Positions 1 to 5,250 of a stretch of DNA of 5,403 nucleotides are shown piece by piece. The stretch spans positions 1 to 5,403 of the forward strand of contig CAJWGQ010000184.1 in assembly GCA_913041025.1 (NCBI GenBank), read 5' to 3'. The position numbers and the translations under genes are program-made. Numbering within the stretch: the first letter of the stretch is position 1; every line of letters begins with the position of its first letter. Origin of the DNA: an uncultured Gammaproteobacteria bacterium (GTDB taxonomy: Bacteria; Pseudomonadota; Gammaproteobacteria; Pseudomonadales; Azotimanducaceae_A). Below the pieces are notes generated by a model that ran no database searches, was not told the DNA's origin, and saw nothing but the letters and a program-made list of their open reading frames with translations.

Positions 1-1
1 G

Positions 2-67
2 ATTAATACTATACGGCCTGAAACAGAGGCTATTGAAGGGGAGGTAATTGATCAATGCGAAAGATAG
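2..67 (+). CDS. Possible 3' end of an upstream gene (partial)
   Basis: The left edge is open in two forward frames. One reads INTIRPETEAIEGEVIDQCER and stops with TAG at 65-67, overlapping the first membrane-protein gene by 13 nt. The other reads LILYGLKQRLLKGR and stops with TAA at 45-47, 7 nt before that gene. Either would be a normal operon junction, because the downstream Shine-Dalgarno sits inside this stretch. The first frame looks more protein-like, with acidic residues and ordinary codons, but the piece is too short to recognise or to choose with confidence. No function can be given. Confidence 0.2.
   Translation: MNTIRPETEAIEGEVIDQCER
36..45 (+). promoter_or_regulatory. Shine-Dalgarno of the first paralog
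   Basis: AAGGGGAGGT lies 9 nt before the ATG at 55. It is the strongest purine-rich ribosome-binding site in the triplet; the second and third genes have only GGAG. This fixes the start at 55 and suggests the first gene is the main entry point for ribosomes on this transcript. No promoter is visible in the 54 bases available, so transcription probably starts outside the window. Confidence 0.55.
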
Positions 68-522
68 AAATCCACGACCTAATCCAATTACTAGGGATGG
101 TGGGAATAATTGGTTCTCTTATATTTGTTGGTCTTGAAATGAGGCAATCGCAGCGTATTGCTCTCGCAGCGCAGCAGACGGAAAGAACCAATATGTTTCT
201 GAATAACGTTAACAGCCTCGCAGAGCCGCAACTTAATTACTCGACGATGCAAGGGCAGCTGGCTGGGCAAACGCCTGTCACTACAGATTACGAATGGGCT
301 ATGGTCAACTCAGCTCACGCCTTTTGGTGGATCGCTGAGAACGACTACACCCAATACAGCCTTGGTCTGATGGGCGAGGAAATTTGGCAAGCAAAATTGC
401 ACGTAATGTCTCTTCAATACAACGGCTGCGCTGTCCGAGAGGTTTGGGAGGTAAGAAGGAACACTTTGGATGCGCGACTAGTCGAGCTAGTGGAAAGATT
501 TCCTGACGAATGCACGGAGTAA
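55..522 (+). CDS. Membrane-anchored protein of unknown function, tandem paralog 1
   Basis: A 155-aa protein of unknown function and the first of three tandem paralogs. Residues about 9-28 (IQLLGMVGIIGSLIFVGLEM) form one hydrophobic helix, followed by a polar stretch MRQSQRIALAAQQ that probably continues as an amphipathic or coiled helix. The rest is soluble and helix-rich, with a conserved FWW..ENDY.QY.LGLM.EEIW block near 90-111. Two cysteines are shared with the paralogs: C125, in C.VRE.W, and C153, in the DECTE tail. They could form a disulfide if the body faces the periplasm, but topology is unclear because basic residues flank both ends of the helix. It aligns without gaps with the next protein (about 83 of 155 identities by hand count). 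Short proteins with this style of anchor are common hypothetical proteins in marine Gammaproteobacteria; I know of no assigned function. The start is supported by the Shine-Dalgarno at 36-45. Confidence 0.85.
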   Translation: MRKIEIHDLIQLLGMVGIIGSLIFVGLEMRQSQRIALAAQQTERTNMFLNNVNSLAEPQLNYSTMQGQLAGQTPVTTDYEWAMVNSAHAFWWIAENDYTQYSLGLMGEEIWQAKLHVMSLQYNGCAVREVWEVRRNTLDARLVELVERFPDECTE

Positions 523-558
523 CCCATGAAAAGAGTTAGCTTAGATACATGGATTCAA
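505..558 (+). repeat. Gene-junction direct repeat, copy 1
   Basis: This 54-bp block runs from the last codons of paralog 1 (DECTE) through the stop, the 3-nt spacer and the first 11 codons of paralog 2. It matches 976-1029 at 50 of 54 positions. The differences are three in the stop and spacer and one in codon 3. The block also contains GGAG, which serves as Shine-Dalgarno for the next ATG 6 nt later. Confidence 0.85.
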
Positions 559-993
559 TTATTGGGGATGGTTGGGCTTCTAGGTGGTCTGATTTTTGTT
601 GGATTAGAGATGAAGCAGTCGCAATTAATCGCACTTGCCGGGCAGCAGCAAGCTCGCGTCGACACCTTTACAAATTTCACTAGCTCCCTGACGGAAGCGG
701 GTATTAGCAACCAGCAACTACTCGCAATGGCGAGCGGGAGAATCGAAGTGACGGAAGACTATGAGGCGGCACTCGATAACTTGGCGCATTTCAGCTGGTG
801 GGTATACGAAAATGATTTTTTACAATACACCCTCGGGCTTATGGATGAAGAAATCTGGGCCGCCAAGCTAAGTCCACTGCAAGCCACTTACAACTTCTGC
901 AATATAAGGCAAATCTGGAACTCAAGAAGAAACGGTCTAGATAAGAGATTTGTCGCTCTTGTGGAATCATTTCCAGACGAATGCACGGAGTGA
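526..993 (+). CDS. Membrane-anchored protein of unknown function, tandem paralog 2
   Basis: A 155-aa paralog of the preceding protein, with the same length and layout: membrane helix at about 10-28 (LLGMVGLLGGLIFVGLEM), polar helix MKQSQLIALAGQQQAR, the WW..ENDF.QYTLGLMDEEIW block near 91-111, C125 in YNFCNIRQIW, C153 in the DECTE tail. The stretch around residues 45-70 is the most diverged from paralog 1 and may be the part that varies in partner or ligand. It starts 3 nt after the previous stop. Its Shine-Dalgarno, GGAG, is provided by the last codons of paralog 1, so translation is probably coupled. Starts of genes 1, 2 and 3 are spaced by exactly 471 bp each, which fits tandem duplication of a 471-bp unit. 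Function unknown. Confidence 0.87.
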   Translation: MKRVSLDTWIQLLGMVGLLGGLIFVGLEMKQSQLIALAGQQQARVDTFTNFTSSLTEAGISNQQLLAMASGRIEVTEDYEAALDNLAHFSWWVYENDFLQYTLGLMDEEIWAAKLSPLQATYNFCNIRQIWNSRRNGLDKRFVALVESFPDECTE

Positions 994-1029
994 TCGATGA
1001 AAAAAGTTAGCTTAGATACATGGATTCAA
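976..1029 (+). repeat. Gene-junction direct repeat, copy 2
   Basis: Second copy of the 54-bp junction block (see 505-558), spanning the end of paralog 2 and the start of paralog 3. The 25 bases after codon 3 (coding VSLDTWIQ and the next codon's start) are identical in both copies, synonymous positions included, although the gene bodies differ widely. GGAG of the TGC-ACG-GAG codons again lies 6 nt before the next ATG. Confidence 0.85.
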
Positions 1030-1452
1030 CTGATTGGTATGCTCGGTGTATTGGGTGGATTGGTTTTTGTCGGCTTAGAGATGAGACAATCGCATACCAT
1101 AGCTTTGGCTACTCAAGTCCAAGCAAGACTGGAACAACTATTGGATCGAAATAGAACTTGGTTTGAGGGGCAGTGGGAGCTGGGCTATACCCTTGCAACA
1201 ACTCCTTACAATCAACTCACTGATTCAGAGAGATGGGCTAGGGATCAAGATTTAGATTGGATTCATAGAATGCAACAAAATAGTTACTACCAATACAAGA
1301 TCGGACTGTTAAGCGATGAACAAGCAAGTGCACTCTTGGTATACATTGAGAGATATTGGGGAATGTGTGATGTCCGTCATGTCTATGACTTTCCAGCTTT
1401 GGAACCAGCTTATGCGGAGTACCTTAGGTCTTTAGATGACCCATGTGAATAA
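997..1452 (+). CDS. Membrane-anchored protein of unknown function, tandem paralog 3
   Basis: A 151-aa protein and the most diverged of the three. Its first 30 residues nearly repeat paralog 2 (VSLDTWIQL, then LGGLVFVGLEMRQS), giving the same membrane helix at about 10-28. The body from about residue 45 shows little similarity beyond a QNSYYQYKIGLL block near 94-105 and the two cysteines, C124 in MCDVRHVY and C150 in the DDPCE tail. A constant membrane anchor with a changed soluble part suggests the anchor and tail cysteine are structural while the body is under different selection. It lies 3 nt after paralog 2 with GGAG as its ribosome site. Its TAA overlaps the ATG of the next small reading frame (TAATG), so that fragment was probably translated by coupling. 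Function unknown. Confidence 0.85.
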   Translation: MKKVSLDTWIQLIGMLGVLGGLVFVGLEMRQSHTIALATQVQARLEQLLDRNRTWFEGQWELGYTLATTPYNQLTDSERWARDQDLDWIHRMQQNSYYQYKIGLLSDEQASALLVYIERYWGMCDVRHVYDFPALEPAYAEYLRSLDDPCE

Positions 1453-1568
1453 TGCTTAAAGACTATCTCGAACAACGTCATATCAGTTTAGCCTCAGGCA
1501 GAAGTTCTATCGCACTGGAGCGTGAATACTGGCAAGCACTTGAAGTGCTTGCCTATGAAGACGGCTGA
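1452..1568 (+). pseudogene. Truncated ribbon-helix-helix (RHH) protein, N-terminal fragment
   Basis: A 38-aa reading frame begins at the TAATG overlap with paralog 3: MLKDYLEQRHISLASG, then RSSIALEREYWQALEVLAYEDG, then TGA. The second part matches the start of the RHH_4-type DNA-binding domain: the short strand R[ST]S[IV].LE followed by helix 1, [EY][FYW]W.AL..LA..[ED]G. The second helix and the rest of the roughly 60-90 aa expected for such proteins are missing. In relatives as I remember them, a Trp often follows the Glu/Asp-Gly pair, so the TGA may be a TGG-to-TGA change. Reading on past it, however, shows nothing RHH-like, which favours a breakpoint or more decay. An intact protein would bind DNA as a dimer; this fragment should not. 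It could be the dead regulator of the triplet (inference). Confidence 0.6.
1531..1553. repeat. Perfect inverted repeat inside the RHH fragment
   Basis: GGCAAGCACT and AGTGCTTGCC are exact reverse complements around a 3-nt centre, TGA (11-bp arms if the centre is counted as one base). It lies within codons for WQALEVLA and about 70 nt past the stop of the convergent hotdog gene. No T-run follows on either strand, so it is not a standard terminator. It could be an RNA hairpin limiting read-through from either side, an operator, or a chance product of the codons. Confidence 0.7.
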
Positions 1569-1569
1569 C

Positions 1570-1607
1570 AAGGAATACAATGTACTTCCTTCTCGCTTGC
1601 TTTTTTT
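1570..1607 (+). terminator. Weak candidate terminator of the triplet operon
   Basis: AAGGAATACA pairs with TGTACTTCCTT with a single bulged C. After 9 more bases (CTCGCTTGC) there is a run of seven T at 1601-1607. The position, just after the last plus-strand reading frame and before the convergent gene end at 1623, is right for a terminator. The AT-rich stem, very small loop and gap before the T-run make it weak. Confidence 0.25.
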
Positions 1608-1622
1608 GTTATGCATTCTAGC

Positions 1623-2063
1623 TCAGCTGCGTATTTCAAAGTTTCGAGTAGTCACCAAACCAGTTGCACATAATGTTTCAATTCCGTTACTTATCGCAAA
1701 TACTTCACTCTTCCCGACCGAAACAGATTTACCGGATGATACAGCGTGCCCACGAGCGATAAATGATTCTCCCGATGCTGGGGCTACTATTTTTGTTGTG
1801 AAGTCGATAGTAGAAAATGCCCAGCCAGAAGGCAGCTTGGTTCCAATAGCGCAGCAAGCTGCTATGTCCATTAGCATGCCCACAGGGCCTGCTTGAAAAA
1901 AACCTTTCGCGAAGGAAAGCTCTTCTCTATATGGGATCACTATCTCCACAAAGCCAAGTTCAATTTTGGTAAATCTCATCCCAATAAATTGCACTATTGG
2001 CATTTTAAATACCAAATCTTCAATTGCTTCTTTAAAATTTGGGTTTTTGGGCATCTCTACCAT
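1623..2063 (-). CDS. PaaI-like hotdog-fold thioesterase
   Basis: A 146-aa protein of the usual length for the PaaI/YbgC-like hotdog family, whose members hydrolyse acyl-CoA thioesters in the cytoplasm as dimers or tetramers. The signature is FFQAGPVGMLMDIAACCAI (55-73), the counterpart of the H-G-G....L-D helix, with QAG in place of HGG and D66 as the likely catalytic acid. Later strands fit the fold: STIDFTTKIVAPASGESFIARGHAVSSGKSVSVGKSEVFA, read in parts from 84 to 123, with the P-x-x-G and G-K turns expected of the family. Substrate cannot be read from the sequence. The start at 2063 is preferred because AGGAAG lies 5 nt upstream; an internal Met three codons later is the alternative. It follows the broken SMR gene and converges on the plus-strand triplet. 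Confidence 0.8.
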   Translation of the reverse strand: MVEMPKNPNFKEAIEDLVFKMPIVQFIGMRFTKIELGFVEIVIPYREELSFAKGFFQAGPVGMLMDIAACCAIGTKLPSGWAFSTIDFTTKIVAPASGESFIARGHAVSSGKSVSVGKSEVFAISNGIETLCATGLVTTRNFEIRS

Positions 2064-2114
2064 TTGTACTTCCTTGCATCCGTTTTCAAATTCAATTCTG
2101 ATATTGAGGAACCC

Positions 2115-2142
2115 ATAATATATCGTATAACTGGCTTGTCCC
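2115..2142 (-). promoter_or_regulatory. Candidate sigma70 promoter of the hotdog gene
   Basis: On the minus strand, GGGACA (2142 to 2137; four of six consensus bases) is followed after 16 nt by TATTAT (2120 to 2115; five of six). Transcription would begin near 2108, giving a leader of about 45 nt. It lies in sequence where the 3' half of the SMR gene should be, so the hotdog gene may not depend on the damaged upstream gene. Confidence 0.35.
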
Positions 2143-2153
2143 CAGACCTTCTT

Positions 2154-2339
2154 CTATCGCCTGTTTGATTTCTCTATTTGAAAAACAAGCAAGCGTATTT
2201 GAGAAAGCAGTGGATAGCCGGAAAAAAATTGTAAAAATAAACTTGGTAGGGGTTTTGAAAAGTTCCGAGTTAGCGGAAGGAGAATCGTGCCCGCAACCTC
2301 AAACCCAACTGCTGCGAGCAGAGTAATATACACAATCAT
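2154..2339 (-). pseudogene. Broken small multidrug resistance (SMR/EmrE-family) transporter
   Basis: The 61-aa frame starts MIVYITLLAAVGFEVAGTIL, a clear SMR first membrane helix. E14 lies at the same position as the proton- and drug-binding Glu14 of EmrE, followed by the V-x-G-T motif. LTRNFSKPLPSLF then matches the loop into helix 2. After about residue 38 the similarity stops and the frame ends at TAG 2154-2156; SMR proteins are about 105-115 aa with four helices. Runs of T on the minus strand (opposite 2222-2237) are a likely frameshift site: another frame there reads FTIFFRLSTAF, more like helix 2, but it also decays. The start and Shine-Dalgarno (AGGAGG, 10 nt before the ATG) are intact, so this looks like a recent loss. 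An intact protein would be an inner-membrane proton-coupled cation exporter. The short gap 2340-2433 upstream shows nothing else. Confidence 0.65.
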
Positions 2340-2433
2340 CGGACTTTAGCCTCCTGAACTGTGAGGTTCATCGCAATACTTTCAAGCAATGGGCAGTTTG
2401 TTACGTATCGGTCCCACTATTTAAGAACAACAT

Positions 2434-2985
2434 CTACAATGATAGCCATTTTGCCCATTCTACAGTTCTACCCGGATATCCAGGAGTCTGAAAAGGCCAG
2501 TCTTCCGAAATCCACTCTTTGACGGTGGCAAAGAGGAACTCGTCGTAACCGTCCTCTACGACATCAGCTCGGACCCACATAGTTATGCTTACGTCAAAAT
2601 CACCTCTATTTGTGGGATTAATATAAAGACACCCAATCACACGCTTCTCGTCTAGTGAGACAACGGTGTAGGCAAAAGATGATCTATTCTGAAACTCTTT
2701 CTGGTGCCACCCTAGGTCAATCAAGTCTTGTTCAAATGTTAGGTCAGTAGACGGCCAGGTTGAATTTGGACCAAATACGCCCTGAAGGTGGCCCAAACTA
2801 GACATTACGGCGTCATAGTCCTTCACGACATCATTTACAGTAAGGGTCCTAATTCTAAAGTATTGGTTTTCCAGTACAGTAGGAACTTCGAAATTTGGAG
2901 GGACAAAAGGTCTGGATTGAGCAAGTGAAGTCGCTGGTGATGCGATGAGTAAAATCGCCACGATTCTAATGGAAAAGAATGTCAT
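2434..2985 (-). CDS. Exported protein with GNAT acetyltransferase-like body
   Basis: A 183-aa protein when started at 2985, where GAGGA lies 7 nt before the ATG. A start at 3042 would add 19 residues before the signal peptide and has no such site. Residues 1-22 (MTFF.IRIVAILLIASPATSLA) are a Sec signal peptide with probable cleavage after S-L-A. The mature part resembles the GNAT fold: YFRIRTLTVNDVVKDYDAVM (42-61) as strand 1 and helix 1, SSFAYTVVSLDEKRVIGCLY (102-121) as the strand 2-3 hairpin, DVSITMWVRADV (131-142) as strand 4, then a helix near 147-160. The Q/R-x-x-G-x-G/A acetyl-CoA loop expected after strand 4 is not recognisable. With export, where acetyl-CoA is absent, this suggests a repurposed GNAT-like domain rather than an ordinary acetyltransferase. 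Partner and substrate unknown. It reads toward the broken SMR gene, 94 nt away. Confidence 0.7.
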   Translation of the reverse strand: MTFFSIRIVAILLIASPATSLAQSRPFVPPNFEVPTVLENQYFRIRTLTVNDVVKDYDAVMSSLGHLQGVFGPNSTWPSTDLTFEQDLIDLGWHQKEFQNRSSFAYTVVSLDEKRVIGCLYINPTNRGDFDVSITMWVRADVVEDGYDEFLFATVKEWISEDWPFQTPGYPGRTVEWAKWLSL

Positions 2986-3040
2986 TTTCAGTCCTCGGTG
3001 ATCCTTGATCTCGCCGCATGGAGACAGGTAACAGCCTATC

Positions 3041-3060
3041 ATGAAGCGGGCTTCATAATA
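3041..3060 (-). promoter_or_regulatory. Palindrome beside a candidate -10 element
   Basis: ATGAAGC and GCTTCAT (3041-3047 and 3050-3056) form a perfect 7-bp inverted repeat with a 2-nt centre. On the minus strand it starts inside TATTAT (3060 to 3055), a good -10 hexamer, about 56 bases before the exported protein's ATG. No convincing -35 is visible. A repressor site over the start of transcription would fit, but this is position-based inference. Confidence 0.3.
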
Positions 3061-3102
3061 CCTTGAATGCTTGAGTTGAATGTACTCTCGAACTTCCGAA
3101 AC

Positions 3103-3246
3103 TCAATCGAAATAGCTGATTCTCTCCTGTGACGTGAGAGCACACCGCTCATCACTGCTACCCACTGTACAGTGGATATCCAGAGGCTTCTCTCTCACCA
3201 CTGCGGCAAAGCAAAGCAGTGTTATAGCCATTATCAATCTTGTCAT
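3103..3246 (-). CDS. Possible small secreted peptide (47 aa)
   Basis: From the ATG at 3246 the frame reads MTRLIMAITLLCFAAVV, a plausible signal peptide or short membrane anchor, then a polar tail with two cysteines (DIHC and ERC, 12 residues apart) ending at TGA 3103-3105. The frame is open further upstream to 3348, but that extension is basic and unlike an exported protein. Ribosome site: GGAG about 14 nt upstream, with AGGA only 2 nt from the ATG, so initiation support is weak. It could be a genuine small disulfide peptide or the N-terminal remnant of a longer secreted protein. I recognise no family. It reads toward the exported GNAT-like gene, 117 nt away. Confidence 0.33.
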   Translation of the reverse strand: MTRLIMAITLLCFAAVVREKPLDIHCTVGSSDERCALTSQERISYFD

Positions 3247-3680
3247 AGTCCTGAAAGTCTCCGTCATGCGGGTTGTGTAGGATCGGCAGGTAAAACCGTT
3301 TTTCTTTGAAATCGCCTCCCGCAAAAGTAGCTTGATAATATAATCCACGTAGATGACGCTACCCCCCCTCTTTTTCTGCAGACACTACACCCGTCCACGG
3401 GGTAACCACTTTTAGACACGAATTTGTTAAATTTATTTCTGGTCAAGATAAATACTTAATGGTTAGTGTGCGCCCCTTTATGGTGCAATCAAAGATTCAA
3501 TTCAACCGTTCATCAATCTACCAACTTTTACTAATTCCCTCGGCGGTATAGCCAAATAACTTTACGATTTAGTTGGAACGAAAAAGTACTAAGGCGTACG
3601 GTGTTGCGTTCGGTCCGAGGTACAGTATCATTTAAGAACATTTGGATTTGTTTAGTCGTAATTAGGAAGTAACTAAACGG
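3247..3680. other. Intergenic stretch without a convincing gene
   Basis: About 430 bases separate the divergent small minus-strand frame and the TPR gene. Minus-strand frames crossing 3264-3446 have no ribosome site and ordinary random composition. A run of seven C (3362-3368) and a tiny inverted repeat CCCGT/ACGGG (3390-3401) are present but unconnected to a gene. The second half is AT-rich and holds the candidate promoter at 3604-3631. No tRNA, attC site or terminal inverted repeat was seen. Confidence 0.6.
3604..3631 (+). promoter_or_regulatory. Candidate sigma70 promoter of the TPR-oxygenase gene
   Basis: TTGCGT (3604-3609; three of six consensus bases) is followed after 16 nt by TATCAT (3626-3631; five of six). 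Transcription would start near 3638, giving a leader of about 43 nt that contains AGGAAG (3664-3669), the ribosome site, 11 nt before the ATG. The -35 is weak, so activation or another promoter is possible. Confidence 0.3.
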
Positions 3681-3728
3681 ATGAATGAACTATTAAAATC
3701 GAGCCTTGAGCTCGCTGTCTTCGCTCAT
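3676..3728 (+). repeat. 53-bp direct repeat, copy 1 (5' end of the TPR gene)
   Basis: AACGG plus the first 16 codons of the TPR gene (MNELLKSSLELAVFAH). It matches 5251-5303 at 52 of 53 positions, the one change being a synonymous Leu codon (CTT here, CTC there). This copy is probably the original, because its residues continue into a normal TPR motif (A...H..GKLSEA...Y). The ribosome site AGGAAG lies outside the repeat. Confidence 0.95.
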
Positions 3729-5243
3729 GGTGAAGGAAAACTATCCGAAGCCGTGATTCGCTATCAAAGCATTTTGGGATCCGTCGAAGGACGCCAATTG
3801 AGCCGGACCGAATCGGCCCTATTAGCTGTCGCCCAAAACAATTTAGGGTTCATAATGCAGTGTAGAAAAAATACTTCTGCAGCTGCGGAGTGTTATCAAG
3901 CTGCAGTAGAATTGAATCCGAGCTATTCCGAGGCCCATCATAATCTTGGGCATATTCTCCATGAAGTCGGCGATCTAAAAGGCGCAACACAAAGCTATGA
4001 AAAAGTCGTTCAAATAGCACCTAAATGCATTGATTCTCTGAACACATTGGGTTCTGCTTTATTGAGCTATGGAGACTTACCACGCGCAAACACTATCTTT
4101 AGACAAGCCCTTCAGCTCGATCCTCATTCGCCTCGGGCCCTAAATAACCTCGGCAGCGTTCTATTAGCGCTTGGAGAAGTAGAAGAGGCCATAACGTACT
4201 TTAAAGCAGCAATACGTTTAAATCCAAATTATGAAAATGCTCTTATTAATTTGGGTGATGCCTTTCGTGATCTTAAGAAATTAAGTAAAGCCTATAAATG
4301 CTACTCTGAAGCGCTTGTTTTAGAGCCAGATTCGATAAGAGCTCATAACAGCCTTGGCAACCTACTTCGATATGATAAAAGATACGAAAAAGCGCTCGAA
4401 TCTTTCAACGTTATCAATTCGTCGATGGCAGATTCGAAGCGATCCAGAAGTCCAAAAAATGACGAATACTGGTTTAATGCAGAGGCGCAAGCTCTGGAAT
4501 GCTTATTTCTTCTAGATCGATATGAAGAATTAATTGATAAGTTGAAAGCTTTAGCGCATGAGAAACCAGATGACAGACGAATTTCTGCTTTAAGTTGCTT
4601 TGCTACAGACCAACTTGGGATTAGTAATCCATATAATTTTTGCCCTAAGCCTTTAGAATTCATCCATATAAGTAGCTTAGCTGCGCACATATCTGAACTC
4701 CCTTCTTTTATCAAAACCTTGATTGATGATGGTTTACAAGAACCCATGGTATGGGAACCCAGACATGGTGTGACCGACTTAGGTTTTCTATCAGCGAACA
4801 GTATTTTTTTTGCAAGCGACTCATACAGAAAGCTTGAACAAATTCTTTGGAAAGAAATAGAAATTTATTATAAAAAATTCAGAAATCAAGAATGTAAGTT
4901 CATCGAGCTATGGCCTCACAATTATCAACTTAAAGGCTGGCTAAATAAGCTACGAATTAATGGATATCAACGCTCACATATTCATCCTGCAGGGTGGCTG
5001 AGTGGCATAATCTATTTAAACGTAAAACAATTCGCTTGCAAGGATGCTGGAGCAATTGAGTTTGGTTTACGCGGCTATGATTTTCCCGAATCTACGAAAG
5101 TAAATCGAAATAAGGTTTATCATCCGAAAATTGGAGATATTATTCTATTTCCCTCGTCCACTTTCCACGCTACCAAGCCCTTCAACGAGGAGTACGATCG
5201 TATTTCGCTCGCGTTTGATCTTATACCATGCGTAAAATCCTAA
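3681..5243 (+). CDS. TPR repeat protein with C-terminal 2OG-Fe(II) oxygenase domain
   Basis: A 520-aa protein. The N-terminal half is a TPR solenoid: a degenerate unit at about 5-36, then five to six regular 34-residue units from about 48 to 251, with repeated NNLG/HNLG/NTLG starts and LNP/LDP/LEP ends, and a weaker unit at 262-297. These typically bind peptides or partner proteins. The C-terminal part, about 405-516, resembles the 2OG-Fe(II)_Oxy_5 type of dioxygenase: RSHIHPAGWLSGIIYLNV (431-448), GAIEFG (457-462), GDIILFPSSTFHATKPF (485-501), RISLAFDL (507-514). Likely iron ligands are H433, H435 (H-x-H rather than the usual H-x-D) and H496; R507 likely binds the 2OG carboxylate. The family as a whole couples 2OG decarboxylation to hydroxylation; the TPR part suggests a protein or peptide substrate, which is inference. 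No signal peptide, so cytoplasmic. Start at 3681 supported by AGGAAG 11 nt upstream; it appears monocistronic. Confidence 0.87.
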   Translation: MNELLKSSLELAVFAHGEGKLSEAVIRYQSILGSVEGRQLSRTESALLAVAQNNLGFIMQCRKNTSAAAECYQAAVELNPSYSEAHHNLGHILHEVGDLKGATQSYEKVVQIAPKCIDSLNTLGSALLSYGDLPRANTIFRQALQLDPHSPRALNNLGSVLLALGEVEEAITYFKAAIRLNPNYENALINLGDAFRDLKKLSKAYKCYSEALVLEPDSIRAHNSLGNLLRYDKRYEKALESFNVINSSMADSKRSRSPKNDEYWFNAEAQALECLFLLDRYEELIDKLKALAHEKPDDRRISALSCFATDQLGISNPYNFCPKPLEFIHISSLAAHISELPSFIKTLIDDGLQEPMVWEPRHGVTDLGFLSANSIFFASDSYRKLEQILWKEIEIYYKKFRNQECKFIELWPHNYQLKGWLNKLRINGYQRSHIHPAGWLSGIIYLNVKQFACKDAGAIEFGLRGYDFPESTKVNRNKVYHPKIGDIILFPSSTFHATKPFNEEYDRISLAFDLIPCVKS

Positions 5244-5250
5244 ATTGAAT

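Noticed and set aside
1595..1620. Integron attC-like start (GCATAAC on the minus strand, GTTATGC on the plus strand) next to cassette-like genes
   Set aside because: No matching RYYYAAC/GTTRRRY partner with inner complementary boxes was found on either strand here, or between the other minus-strand genes, and no integrase is present.
1522..1896. Plus-strand frames opposite the hotdog gene (1522-1896, 1893-2168)
   Set aside because: They are antisense to well-supported coding sequence, have no ribosome sites and no recognisable protein features.
1581..2075. 11-bp direct repeat TGTACTTCCTT at 1581-1591 and 2065-2075 flanking the hotdog gene, like a target-site duplication
   Set aside because: Several 11-mers are expected to repeat by chance in 5.4 kb; there are no terminal inverted repeats or transposase, and one copy is the gene's own ribosome site.
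1623..2339. The SMR fragment and the hotdog gene are in the same frame, separated by one TAG at 2154-2156, suggesting a fusion or readthrough
   Set aside because: The 30 codons between TAG and the hotdog ATG match neither family, both genes have their own ribosome sites, and a shared frame occurs one time in three.
3362..3368. Run of seven C as a possible phase-variation tract
   Set aside because: It lies in no convincing gene and in no recognisable promoter spacer, so a switch has nothing to act on.
4343..4747. 134-aa minus-strand frame inside the TPR-oxygenase gene
   Set aside because: It is the antisense of coding sequence, with no ribosome site or family resemblance; the plus-strand protein is clearly real.
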